Shown piece by piece: positions 27,559 through 36,335 of a stretch of 64,000 nucleotides of DNA (its first letter is position 1; every line of letters begins with the position of its first letter). The DNA is from Neisseriales bacterium (lineage in GTDB: Bacteria; Pseudomonadota; Gammaproteobacteria; Burkholderiales; UBA11063): NCBI GenBank assembly GCA_008017155.1, contig SSGX01000009.1, positions 1 to 64,000 on the forward strand. Reading direction: 5' to 3'. A program made the translations under genes and the position numbers. The notes under the pieces were generated by a model that worked only from the letters and a program-made list of their open reading frames with translations, did not search any database and was not told where the DNA came from.

Positions 27559-28878
27559 ATGATTGGATTCCTGAAGCCTGCCAAGTTTATTAATCAAATC
27601 CCAGCAAATCAGATTGATGTAAATTATAAACGTTATCGTTTGCAATTGTTTTTAACTGCCTATATTGGCTATATGGCGTATTATTTTGTTCGAAGTACTT
27701 TAGCATTAGCCAAACCATATCTACTTAAAGATGGGTTTTCTATTGAGCAAGTTGGTTATTTGGGTTCAGCGCTTGCGGTTACTTATGGTTTAAGTAAATT
27801 TATAATGGGTAATGTTTCTGATCGTAGTAATCCAAGATATTTTCTTGCGCTGGGATTAATTCTCTCCGCACTTACTAATATTCTTGCTCCATCATTTCTC
27901 ACTTTTGGCGCTTTATTTGGCTTAATGCTCTTAAATGGCTGGGTACAAGGAATGGGTTGGCCGCCATGTGGCAGAATAATGACACACTGGTTTTCTGATT
28001 CCGAACGTGGTACCAAAATGTCAATCTGGAATACTGCGCATAATGTTGGTGCTGGATTATTACCGTTTATTGTTGCAATCGGAGTTGGTTTATTTAGTAA
28101 CTGGGATGGTTTATTTTATCTGCCGGCTATGGTTGCAATTGTAATTGCTTGTGGGGTTCTATTCTTTGGAAGAGATGTCCCACAGTCAGTAGGTTTACCT
28201 CCGATTGAAGTGTACCGTAATGATTTTCCATTAGCTGAAGTTGAACATGATCTTAAAGATCGCGAACAGGAGATGACAACTAAACAGATTCTGTTTGATT
28301 ACGTGTTAGTTAATAAGAATGTCTGGTATATGGCATTAGCCAATGTATTCGTTTATTGTGTGCGTTATGGAGTCCTAAATTGGGCACCTACTTATCTAAA
28401 TAAAGTCAAACATTTTAGTAATGTTTATAGTAGTATGGGCTTTGCCTTCTTTGAATTGGCAGCGATTCCTGGTACTATTCTTGTTGGTTGGCTATCGGAT
28501 AAATATTTTTCTGGACGGCGTTCGCCACTTGGTGTTATAACTATGGTATTGATTTTCTTTGGGTTGATTGTTTATTGGCAATCAACTAATCAATGGGTTA
28601 CGATAGCAGCCTTGGGTGTAATAGGTTTTCTTATTTATGGACCAGTAATGTTAATCGGTGTTGCTGCACTCGATTTAGTACCTAAAAAAGCTGGTGGAAC
28701 AGCGGCTGGGTTTACTGGGCTATTTGGCTATTTCTTTGGAACTATGGGGGCTGAAGCGCTAATGGGGTATCTGGTACAAAATCATGGCTGGGATAGTGGT
28801 TTTATTATGCTTTTAATTTCAAGTGTATTGGCAATATTTTTCTTTGCAATTACTTGGAATATTCATAAACGTAGTTAA
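27559..28878 (+). CDS. glpT: Glycerol-3-phosphate:phosphate antiporter
   Basis: Inner-membrane MFS antiporter of the organophosphate family. 439 residues, 12 membrane segments. Near-identical stretches to GlpT as I recall it: AYYFVRSTLALAKPYL, GNVSDRSNPRYFLALGL, GWVQGMGWPPCGR, FLIYGPVMLIG and GTAAGFTGLFGY. The Arg in YYFVRS is one of the phosphate-binding arginines; the second should lie in the C-terminal half near VYCVRYG. UhpT is less likely because of the match across the central loop. No glpK or glpD is adjacent. Confidence 0.88.
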   Translation: MIGFLKPAKFINQIPANQIDVNYKRYRLQLFLTAYIGYMAYYFVRSTLALAKPYLLKDGFSIEQVGYLGSALAVTYGLSKFIMGNVSDRSNPRYFLALGLILSALTNILAPSFLTFGALFGLMLLNGWVQGMGWPPCGRIMTHWFSDSERGTKMSIWNTAHNVGAGLLPFIVAIGVGLFSNWDGLFYLPAMVAIVIACGVLFFGRDVPQSVGLPPIEVYRNDFPLAEVEHDLKDREQEMTTKQILFDYVLVNKNVWYMALANVFVYCVRYGVLNWAPTYLNKVKHFSNVYSSMGFAFFELAAIPGTILVGWLSDKYFSGRRSPLGVITMVLIFFGLIVYWQSTNQWVTIAALGVIGFLIYGPVMLIGVAALDLVPKKAGGTAAGFTGLFGYFFGTMGAEALMGYLVQNHGWDSGFIMLLISSVLAIFFFAITWNIHKRS

Positions 28879-28887
28879 AATGGTAAG

Positions 28888-30648
28888 ATGGTTATGCGTT
28901 GGTTTTTAGGGTTCTTGTTTGGTATAGTAGCAATTTTTTGTCAAGCTAGTGATTTTTTGCCAGCTTGGCAAGCATTTCAAGTATCAGCTAAAGCTGAGAG
29001 TTCAGCTGCTATCTGGCTTAATTTTAATATTGCTGATGAATATCATATTTATCAAAACAAGATTAAGATTATTCCAGAGCAAACTAGTAATGTCAAACTG
29101 GGTGAACCAGTTTTTCCTGATCCAATTGTTCTTAAAGATCAGGATCTTGGTGAATTTAAAGTCTATGAACATAAAACTTCGATTCGGATTCCAGTTACTG
29201 ATGCTGGAAATGGTATTTTAAAATTAAAAGTTAATTATCAAGGGTGTAAAGGTCTTGATTTATGTTATCCCGAACAATCTGCTATTCTTGATATACATTT
29301 AACTAATGCTTCTGGTAAGATGAATAATCAGCAAATAGATGGTCCAAAACTCGATAATCAAAGCTCGGGAATTTTTACCGCAGATAGCAGCTCTGAAAAA
29401 ATTACCAGCTATTTTCAAAATAGTCCAATTGTAGTTATTGCCAGTTTTTTTGTCTTGGGCTTATTGATTGCTTTTACACCATGCGTGTTTCCTTTATTAC
29501 CAGTTTTAGCTGGGGTTATTGCGGGAAATAATATTTCAACAAAGAAAAGTTTTTTCCTTGCATTTTCCTATATAGTTGGGGGAGCTGTTTCTTACTCCAT
29601 TGGTGGAGTAATTGCGGCAGTTTTTGGTTATAATCTTTCAGTTTTTTTGCAAAATACTTGGGTTATTTCGGCCATTGCCATACTATTTATGACTTTTGCT
29701 TTGTCGCTTTTTGGTGCATTTGAGTTACAATTACCAAGCGGATTACAAAATAAAATTAATAGCCGCTTAAATAAATATAATAGCCATTCATTTTTTGGTG
29801 CTTTTCTGATTGGTGCTATTTCAACACTGATTTTATCACCGTGTGTGACTGCGCCATTAGCCGGTGCGTTAGTTTATATTAGTAGCACGGGGAATGTCTG
29901 GCTAGGCGGTAGCAGCCTTTTTGCCATGGGTATGGGAAGTGGGTTGCCATTAATGCTAATTGCGGTATTTGGCAAAAAATTATTGCCAAAAGCTGGATTA
30001 TGGATGCTACTTATTAAAAGATTACTTGGTATGGTTATGCTTTTAATGGCAATTTACATGCTCGGGCGGGTTATTCCAGAAATGTATAGCCATATTCTAT
30101 ATCTGATTTGGAGTATCGCATTGATTCATATCATTGCTCATGGCATTCATATGAAAGAGTTATTAAAGTACTCTCTAGCTAGTGTTGCGAGTATTCTAGT
30201 TTTGGCGATAACAGTTAATTTAGGGTATTTTCATCATGTTGAGCAAGATTCAAGATTTACGGTTATTGATAATCAGACTGATTTAAGCCACTTATTACAA
30301 TCAGCTGAATATCAACATCAGCCAGTAATGCTTGATTTTTATGCAAATTGGTGCATTGCCTGTAAAGAGATGGATTTGAAAACTTTTAGTGACGCAAAAG
30401 TTAATCAATTAATGAGTAAATTCAAGCTGATACGAATTGATGTTAGCAAAAATAATCAAAGTAGTCAGGCTTTATTGGAGAAATATAAAGTACTTGCACC
30501 ACCTTCGATAGTATTTCTTGATAGAAATGGAATTGATATGAAGGATTATCAGGTTACTGGTTTTATTACTAATGATAAACTATCAGCAAACCTCGAAAAG
30601 TTGCATCAAGAGATGAAATTCGAAGATTGTTCTGGGCTAAAATGTTAA
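28888..30648 (+). CDS. dsbD: Thiol:disulfide interchange protein DsbD
   Basis: Carries reducing power from cytosolic thioredoxin across the inner membrane to periplasmic DsbC/DsbE. 586 residues. Signal peptide; periplasmic alpha domain with Cys120 and Cys126 (QGCKGLDLC); eight-helix membrane domain with the Cys in FTPCVFPLLPV and LSPCVTAPLAG; C-terminal thioredoxin domain with WCIAC. All six redox cysteines are present. The start is uncertain between ATG 28888 and ATG 28894. It begins nine bases after glpT. Confidence 0.95.
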   Translation: MVMRWFLGFLFGIVAIFCQASDFLPAWQAFQVSAKAESSAAIWLNFNIADEYHIYQNKIKIIPEQTSNVKLGEPVFPDPIVLKDQDLGEFKVYEHKTSIRIPVTDAGNGILKLKVNYQGCKGLDLCYPEQSAILDIHLTNASGKMNNQQIDGPKLDNQSSGIFTADSSSEKITSYFQNSPIVVIASFFVLGLLIAFTPCVFPLLPVLAGVIAGNNISTKKSFFLAFSYIVGGAVSYSIGGVIAAVFGYNLSVFLQNTWVISAIAILFMTFALSLFGAFELQLPSGLQNKINSRLNKYNSHSFFGAFLIGAISTLILSPCVTAPLAGALVYISSTGNVWLGGSSLFAMGMGSGLPLMLIAVFGKKLLPKAGLWMLLIKRLLGMVMLLMAIYMLGRVIPEMYSHILYLIWSIALIHIIAHGIHMKELLKYSLASVASILVLAITVNLGYFHHVEQDSRFTVIDNQTDLSHLLQSAEYQHQPVMLDFYANWCIACKEMDLKTFSDAKVNQLMSKFKLIRIDVSKNNQSSQALLEKYKVLAPPSIVFLDRNGIDMKDYQVTGFITNDKLSANLEKLHQEMKFEDCSGLKC

Positions 30649-30665
30649 TTCTTAACAAAAAAGGT

Positions 30666-30691
30666 GACCTGCATGGCAGATATTGCAGGTC
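30666..30691 (+). terminator. Hairpin downstream of dsbD
   Basis: GACCTGCA (30666-30673) and TGCAGGTC (30684-30691) form a perfect 8-base stem with a 10-base loop, 17 bases after the dsbD stop. No T run follows. A second AT-rich stem, TTGGAAAT (30756-30763) with ATTTCCAA (30774-30781), is followed by T residues and may do the terminating. Confidence 0.5.
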
Positions 30692-30878
30692 AATTTAAAT
30701 ACAAGGTAATCCTTAGCCTTAGCTTAATCAAAACCTTGAAGTCGTTATTATAGGGTTGGAAATTATTTAATTTATTTCCAATTTTGCATAGTTTATTCCC
30801 ATTTTTGTTAATTAATTGTTTTATTTAATTTTATAAATATTTTGATGTTTGTATATAAATCATTTAGAGGTCAAATTT

Positions 30879-31277
30879 ATGTCAATTAAATCAATTCCTG
30901 CTGAAGGTGAGCTGGTTATCCAAACAATTGCCATGCCAGGTGATACCAATGCCAATGGCGATATTTTTGGTGGTTGGGTCTTATCCCAAATGGATTTGGG
31001 CGGAGCTATTGTTGCCAAGTCTTTATCATCATCAGGGCGAGCGGCTACAGTTGCGATAGAGGGAATGTCATTTATCAATCCGGTGAAAGTTGGAGATTTG
31101 GTTGCTTGTTATGCCAATATAATTAAGCGTGGGCGGACTTCAATCCAAGTTAGTTTACAAACTTGGACATATAACTATACTACTAGGGAATCGAAGCTGG
31201 TTACTAAAGGAATCTTCACCTACGTAGCTATAGATAATAATGGAAAACCTATTCCACTGAAAATGGAAGAAAACTAA
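30879..31277 (+). CDS. yciA: Acyl-CoA thioesterase, YciA type
   Basis: Hot-dog-fold thioesterase hydrolysing acyl-CoAs. About 132 residues from ATG 30879, which has GAGG at 30866-30870; the frame extends 10 codons further up. AMPGDTNANGDIFGGWV with catalytic Asp and ATVAIEGMSFINPVKVGD are typical of YciA. Its stop overlaps the ATG of the dipeptide epimerase (TAATG), so the two are translationally coupled. Confidence 0.9.
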   Translation: MSIKSIPAEGELVIQTIAMPGDTNANGDIFGGWVLSQMDLGGAIVAKSLSSSGRAATVAIEGMSFINPVKVGDLVACYANIIKRGRTSIQVSLQTWTYNYTTRESKLVTKGIFTYVAIDNNGKPIPLKMEEN

Positions 31278-32377
31278 TGCAGATTACCGAGATTTCAATT
31301 GCTAAATTACAAATTCCATTGATTCGTCCGTTTATTACCGCCTTACGTAGAACAGAACATGTTGAGGATATCGTGGTTATTCTTAAAACTGATACCGGAC
31401 ACATTGCTTATGGTTCGGCAGCATCAACCCCAGTGATCACTGGGGATAGTCAGGAATCAATAATTGGCGGACTACAGTTATTAGCAAATAAATTTTTGGG
31501 TGCTAGTCTTGATAGCTATGAAAATATTCTACGTGAGATAAATATTTCTCTTGTAAATAATAACGCTGCGAAAGCTGCCTTTGATATTGCGATTCATGAT
31601 CTGGTTGCTAAAGGAATGGGGATACCTCTTTATAAATTCCTTGGTGGTGGCAAAGCTGAAGTAAAAATTCTGACGACCATCAGTGTCAAGGATGTATCTG
31701 AAATGGTTGCTGATGCTAGACTCTTTATTAGTCAGGGTTTTGAAACTCTCAAGATTAAAGTTGGTTTGAACCCATATGAAGACATAATCCGCATTAAGTC
31801 AATTCGTGATGCTGTTGGTGGTGAGATTAATATTGTTACTGATGCCAATCAGGGTTGGGATGCTAAATCTGCACTTAATATCATTGAACAGCTGGTGTTA
31901 GGTAAAGTCAATATTGCTATGGTCGAACAGCCAGTTAAAGCGTGGGATTATGCTAATTTGAAATATGTCCGAGATAATTCTAAATTACCAATTTATGCTG
32001 ATGAGTCGGTATTTGGTATTCGTGATGCAGTAAGGATTATTAGTGAGGGTTTGGCTGATGGTATCAATATCAAATTAATGAAATCAGCTGGAATTTATGC
32101 TGCGCGTGGGATTTATGACCTCGCTACTAGCCATAACATTCCATGTATGGCAGGTTGTATGCTGGAATCACCAATTGGGCTAGCAGCAATGGCAAGTTTT
32201 ATTGTTAGTCGCGCGAACATCCGCTTTGTTGATCTTGATCCAATTACCATGATTAAAACTAATCCAGTTACCGGTGGAGTTACACTAAATGGAGCTACTC
32301 TGAGTCTCTCAGAGAGTCCTGGTCTTGGAATAGAACATATTGATGGACTTCAAATTGTGGCTACAAGAGTACTATAG
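31277..32377 (+). CDS. L-Ala-D/L-Glu (dipeptide) epimerase
   Basis: Enolase-superfamily enzyme of the muconate-lactonising subgroup, predicted to epimerise L-Ala-D-Glu from peptidoglycan to L-Ala-L-Glu in the cytosol. 366 residues. Capping domain about 1-125; barrel with TLKIKVG (catalytic KxK), VTDANQGW, VEQPV, YADESVFG and INIKLMKSAG, giving the two catalytic lysines and three acidic metal ligands. AALRRTEHVEDI at the N terminus fits YcjG/YkfB enzymes. A different dipeptide or succinylamino acid specificity cannot be excluded. A secreted NlpC/P60 peptidase lies nearby. Confidence 0.85.
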   Translation: MQITEISIAKLQIPLIRPFITALRRTEHVEDIVVILKTDTGHIAYGSAASTPVITGDSQESIIGGLQLLANKFLGASLDSYENILREINISLVNNNAAKAAFDIAIHDLVAKGMGIPLYKFLGGGKAEVKILTTISVKDVSEMVADARLFISQGFETLKIKVGLNPYEDIIRIKSIRDAVGGEINIVTDANQGWDAKSALNIIEQLVLGKVNIAMVEQPVKAWDYANLKYVRDNSKLPIYADESVFGIRDAVRIISEGLADGINIKLMKSAGIYAARGIYDLATSHNIPCMAGCMLESPIGLAAMASFIVSRANIRFVDLDPITMIKTNPVTGGVTLNGATLSLSESPGLGIEHIDGLQIVATRVL

Positions 32378-32409
32378 ATTAGATATAAATTTACTACTTG
32401 GGGGTAAAA

Positions 32410-33702
32410 ATGGATTGGCACTTTTATTTACAGTTAGCAAGTCTTTCTGTGATTGTTATCTATGCAATTTTAGTATTTAGGAATGTTGAACCTCTAGTTG
32501 CAACCGCAATTTGCGTTGGAATCGGTTTTATTTTTAACTGGTCATCACCACTTGAAATTGGTAAGGTAATGGAAAGTGCACTGGGCTCATTTCTGGCACT
32601 GGTTGGTTTTATAATCATGCTTGGTCGTGGTCTTGGTGAAGTACTTAATGAGACTAAAGTTAGTCATACTATGGTACATAAAATTGTTTATGGCATTGGG
32701 GTAAATACCCAGACTAGGGTAAAAATTGGTGTGGTTTTATCTTCGGTAGTTATCGTTGCTGTATTAGGAACTCTGGCCGGTGGATTAGCAATACTAGCGC
32801 CAATTTTACGCCCAATAGCGGCAAGTGTCGGATTGTCTCGTCCAAGTCTGGCAGTATTGATGCAGGCAGCTGGTGAGGAAGCTTTAATTCTAGGTCCATT
32901 TGCACCACCCGTGGTTGCCTTACTTGGTGTTACTAGTATCAGTTATGGTGTAATGCTTACTCATGCGGCGATTCCGATTGCCTTAGTTACGCTTATTACT
33001 ACTTGGGTTATGGCTGGGAAATTACAAAGCCAATATAGTCATGAAGTTTTTTATCATGATCCGAATGAAGAACGTTTTATCCCAACTAAACGCCAAAATC
33101 TAGCAACAATAATTTTTATTTTGGCTTTTATTGCCTGCGTAGTTTATGGTTTGACGTTTAAGGCAAAAACTTCTTTTGTAATATTTGTTATGCTATTTTT
33201 GGCGCTGATTACTGGTCTATCTGGTGGAGTAAAATTAAGTAGAATTTTTGAACTATTGGTCGAAGGGATGAAAAAGAATTTTCATTTATTTTTCATTTTT
33301 GTTTTATTGGGTCCAATGCTAGATCTAGTACAAAATGCTGGCGGGTTTAAAGCTTTAACTGAATTATTTATTCCTCTTGAGAAGTTTGGTGGTAAATCCA
33401 TGCTTTCAATATTGATTGGCTTAACCGGAGCTTTTGGGATGCCTGCTGCTTCAGCTGCAGTGATTAAGATGTTGCATGAAATGTTCTCACCTGCTGCAAT
33501 TGAAATGCAATTAACAGCTACTACCTTTGCTTTTAGTATGCTTTTGGCAACTAGAATTACTAATTTTGCTTATCCGGGTGCAAATATGTTTGCAGCAATG
33601 GGTTTTGCGGAGAGTGAAAATATCAAAGCTATGATCAAAAATGGTTTGACAGTTACGGTAGTGCAGGTAGTTTTTCTAATTGCCTATAGTATTATTTTAT
33701 AA
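32410..33702 (+). CDS. GntP-type permease
   Basis: About 430 residues with about 12 hydrophobic segments. Patterns such as LAGGLAILAPILRPIA, QAAGEEALILGPFAPPVVAL and GAFGMPAASAAVIKML fit the GntP/ion-transporter superfamily (gluconate and other organic acid:H+ symporters). ATG 32410 is chosen because a GGGGG tract precedes it; a TTG at 32398 extends the frame. It lies 32 bases after the epimerase and 10 before the bestrophin. The substrate is unknown: an organic acid or short peptide from the adjacent pathway is possible. Confidence 0.75.
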   Translation: MDWHFYLQLASLSVIVIYAILVFRNVEPLVATAICVGIGFIFNWSSPLEIGKVMESALGSFLALVGFIIMLGRGLGEVLNETKVSHTMVHKIVYGIGVNTQTRVKIGVVLSSVVIVAVLGTLAGGLAILAPILRPIAASVGLSRPSLAVLMQAAGEEALILGPFAPPVVALLGVTSISYGVMLTHAAIPIALVTLITTWVMAGKLQSQYSHEVFYHDPNEERFIPTKRQNLATIIFILAFIACVVYGLTFKAKTSFVIFVMLFLALITGLSGGVKLSRIFELLVEGMKKNFHLFFIFVLLGPMLDLVQNAGGFKALTELFIPLEKFGGKSMLSILIGLTGAFGMPAASAAVIKMLHEMFSPAAIEMQLTATTFAFSMLLATRITNFAYPGANMFAAMGFAESENIKAMIKNGLTVTVVQVVFLIAYSIIL

Positions 33703-33712
33703 GCTATAAATT

Positions 33713-34579
33713 ATGTCAGAGAATAGTTACACCCCATTATCATTATTTAAAAGTTTATTCTTTTTGCCGAAACAAGAGCTTTTCAAAAAGCTAAAAAAGA
33801 CTCTAATTTTTATGATATTTTACTCGGCACTGATAGGTATTCTTGATTATAAGCATAATATTATTAAAGATAATACCGAGCTTGGGCAGTTTCATCTTTT
33901 ATTTAGTTTCTGTTTGTCTATAATAATCAGTTTTAGGATAAATGCAGCTTATAATCGTTGGTGGGAAGCTCGTACCTTGTGGGGCAGTCTCGTCAATAAT
34001 ATGCGAAATATTACAATTAAGCTAAATGCATATATCGGCATAGAAAATGATCAAAAACTTAAATCCTATTTAAGAAGTTTTCCATTAATTTTAAAGCATC
34101 ATTTGCGTCATGATCTTGATGCAAATCGAAAAATTTTATTAGAGCTTGGATTGGATGAAGATAGTCAGTTCCCACCAACTGTATTAATGACAACGGTAAT
34201 TAGTAAGATAAATTATTATCATAATGAAGGTAGAATTAAATTTGAACAATTTATGGTACTTGATAATCACTTATCAATGATGACCGATATTATTGGCGGG
34301 TGTGAACGAATTTTGAATACACCTCCACCAGCTGGATTTAGTCTGTTTACACGATTTGCCTTATTATTTTATATGTTGATCTTTCCTTTTGGGTGGATTA
34401 ATAGTTTTGGTTTCTTAATTACGCCAATTATTATGGTACTTATTTATGTTTTGTTGGGACTCGAAATTTTGGCTGAAGAAATTGAAGAACCATTTGGTTG
34501 TGATGCTAATGATCTGCCAATTGATAATATAGCTGAGCGTTTAGTATTACAGATTGATGAAATAATACAAACATCATAA
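33713..34579 (+). CDS. Bestrophin-family ion channel
   Basis: 288 residues matching bacterial bestrophin homologues (YneE/RFP-TM): FRINAAYNRWWEARTLWGS followed by VNNMRNI is the family signature, and a Pro/Gly-rich LNTPPPAGFSLFTRF precedes the third and fourth membrane helices. EEIEEPFG, with the acidic cluster, lies near the C terminus. These pentameric channels pass anions in animals and cations in some bacteria. It probably shares a transcript with the upstream permease, so charge compensation for that transport is a possible role (inference). Confidence 0.85.
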   Translation: MSENSYTPLSLFKSLFFLPKQELFKKLKKTLIFMIFYSALIGILDYKHNIIKDNTELGQFHLLFSFCLSIIISFRINAAYNRWWEARTLWGSLVNNMRNITIKLNAYIGIENDQKLKSYLRSFPLILKHHLRHDLDANRKILLELGLDEDSQFPPTVLMTTVISKINYYHNEGRIKFEQFMVLDNHLSMMTDIIGGCERILNTPPPAGFSLFTRFALLFYMLIFPFGWINSFGFLITPIIMVLIYVLLGLEILAEEIEEPFGCDANDLPIDNIAERLVLQIDEIIQTS

Positions 34580-34773
34580 GGTAGAGTATTTTACACGAGG
34601 CATAATTAGGGCTGTTTTCTTAGTTAAATAGTGTTAGTTTTATTGTATAAGCCAATTTCTAATTAAATTATTATCCGTATTGCATGTAATTCATATATGA
34701 ATCTTTCTACTTTTTTGTATGAAGTTTTATATCGACTAGGTCTTATTTTGAAATAATTATTTTGTGGATAAGT

Positions 34774-36234
34774 ATGAAAAAAATTATCATTTGTTTTATG
34801 GCAACGAGTATCTTACTCGTGGGTAGGGTAGTTGGACAAGATACTATTAATCTATTCCCGATTGAACATTATGATCAAAATATTGATAACTGGATTAGCC
34901 CGGCTAGCCCAAATTATGATAAGCCCTTGGCTAGTGCCGATTATCAGGAGCAACGCTTAGCAGATTTTTATCGTCATTACTATTCAGATGCTAATGATGA
35001 TTTATCACCATGGAGTAAAGATTATGTAAATAAAGAGTTAACTCAGGCAAATAGCAGGGGAATAATTAACTATGAGTCGCAGTTAACTACAAGTTTTTAC
35101 TTACATGATGGTAAGCAAAATAAAACCCCATATGCACTAAATTATCGCCCGTATACTTATCAGCAATTTCAGAATATTGCTAATAATATGGATTTCGATG
35201 ATCATATGACCTTTACTTACGCTTCAGGAAATCGGGCAATCGCAATTGATAATCTTGATCTACGAGCATTACCGACCGCTGAACCGTTATTTTATAACCA
35301 TAATATTGCAGGTGAAGGCTATCCATTTGATAATTTACAGACAGCCGCAGTTTTTACTGGGATGCCATTATATGTCGTAAAAGAAAGTAAAGATAAAATT
35401 TGGTCGCTAGTAGTTAGTAGTGATGCGATTGGCTGGGTAAAAACAGCTGGCATTATTAGAGTGAATGAGCCTTTTATTAAGAAATGGTTAAATGCAGCAA
35501 ATCATGGCTTGGTGGCTATGACCAAAGAACAGGCAATCACCAATAATAAAAATGTAAATTACGGTGTAGCTTATAATGGAAGTACTTTGCCACTGATTGC
35601 AGAAACAGATGATGCTTATCAAGTTTTAATTCCTATTCGCGGTAATAATGGTTATGCTAGTACAAAAGAGGTTATTCTAAGTAAAAATAATTCTGTAAAA
35701 ATGCCGCTGCAATTAACACCACATAATATGATTGCTATTATCAAAAATCAGATTGGCAAACCATATGGTTGGGGTAGTCAACTCTTTAATTATGACTGTT
35801 CGGCAGAGACAAAAGCATTATTTACGCCATTTGGATTTTATTTACCACGAAATTCGCAGGATCAAGCTGAAGCTGGTAATAAAGTAGCAATTCTCGATAA
35901 ATTGAGTAGTCAGGAACGTGAAGCGTATCTCCTTAAAAATGGACATGGATTTATGACTTTAGTACAGATTCCCGGACATATTTTACTCTATTTAGGAAAT
36001 TATCCAAATCCGAGTAGTCAAAATCATGAAATGGTACCGTTAAGTTACCAAAATATTTGGGGTATGAGAACTGCGGCGAATGATTCGCGTAGCGTCATCG
36101 GTGGCGCGGTGATTTTACCATTATTATCAGCTTACCCTGAGAATAGTAGCCTATTATCATTTTTTAATAGTGAACATAGATCAAAATTCAGGCTCATATA
36201 TCTAGATAACGAATCTGATAACAAATCAGATTGA
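34774..36234 (+). CDS. Secreted NlpC/P60 peptidase with SH3 domains
   Basis: About 486 residues. Signal peptide (KKIIICFMATSILLVGRVVG), an N-terminal NlpC/P60-associated region, SH3-like parts (for example NLDLRALPTAEPLF near 165-180 and IGWVKTAGIIRV near 220) and a C-terminal NlpC/P60 domain with catalytic Cys in FNYDCSAETKALF and His in IPGHILLYLG. The layout resembles YkfC-type gamma-D-glutamyl-diamino acid endopeptidases, which release L-Ala-D-Glu from murein peptides. Pairing with the epimerase at 31277 supports that. ATG 34774 is used instead of the TTG at 34762. Located in the periplasm or outside. Confidence 0.85.
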   Translation: MKKIIICFMATSILLVGRVVGQDTINLFPIEHYDQNIDNWISPASPNYDKPLASADYQEQRLADFYRHYYSDANDDLSPWSKDYVNKELTQANSRGIINYESQLTTSFYLHDGKQNKTPYALNYRPYTYQQFQNIANNMDFDDHMTFTYASGNRAIAIDNLDLRALPTAEPLFYNHNIAGEGYPFDNLQTAAVFTGMPLYVVKESKDKIWSLVVSSDAIGWVKTAGIIRVNEPFIKKWLNAANHGLVAMTKEQAITNNKNVNYGVAYNGSTLPLIAETDDAYQVLIPIRGNNGYASTKEVILSKNNSVKMPLQLTPHNMIAIIKNQIGKPYGWGSQLFNYDCSAETKALFTPFGFYLPRNSQDQAEAGNKVAILDKLSSQEREAYLLKNGHGFMTLVQIPGHILLYLGNYPNPSSQNHEMVPLSYQNIWGMRTAANDSRSVIGGAVILPLLSAYPENSSLLSFFNSEHRSKFRLIYLDNESDNKSD

Positions 36235-36335
36235 ACCTAAAAATAGAAGTGAGCTATCTAAAAATAGCTATATATCTAGGCAGACAACCTCAGATATAAT
36301 ATTGACAAGCATAAATATCAATTGGAGATATGTTA

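Noticed and set aside
36295-36307. TATAAT at 36295 and TTGACA at 36302 as an mdc promoter
   Set aside because: The elements are in the wrong order and neither has a partner at proper spacing; the true promoter could not be chosen.
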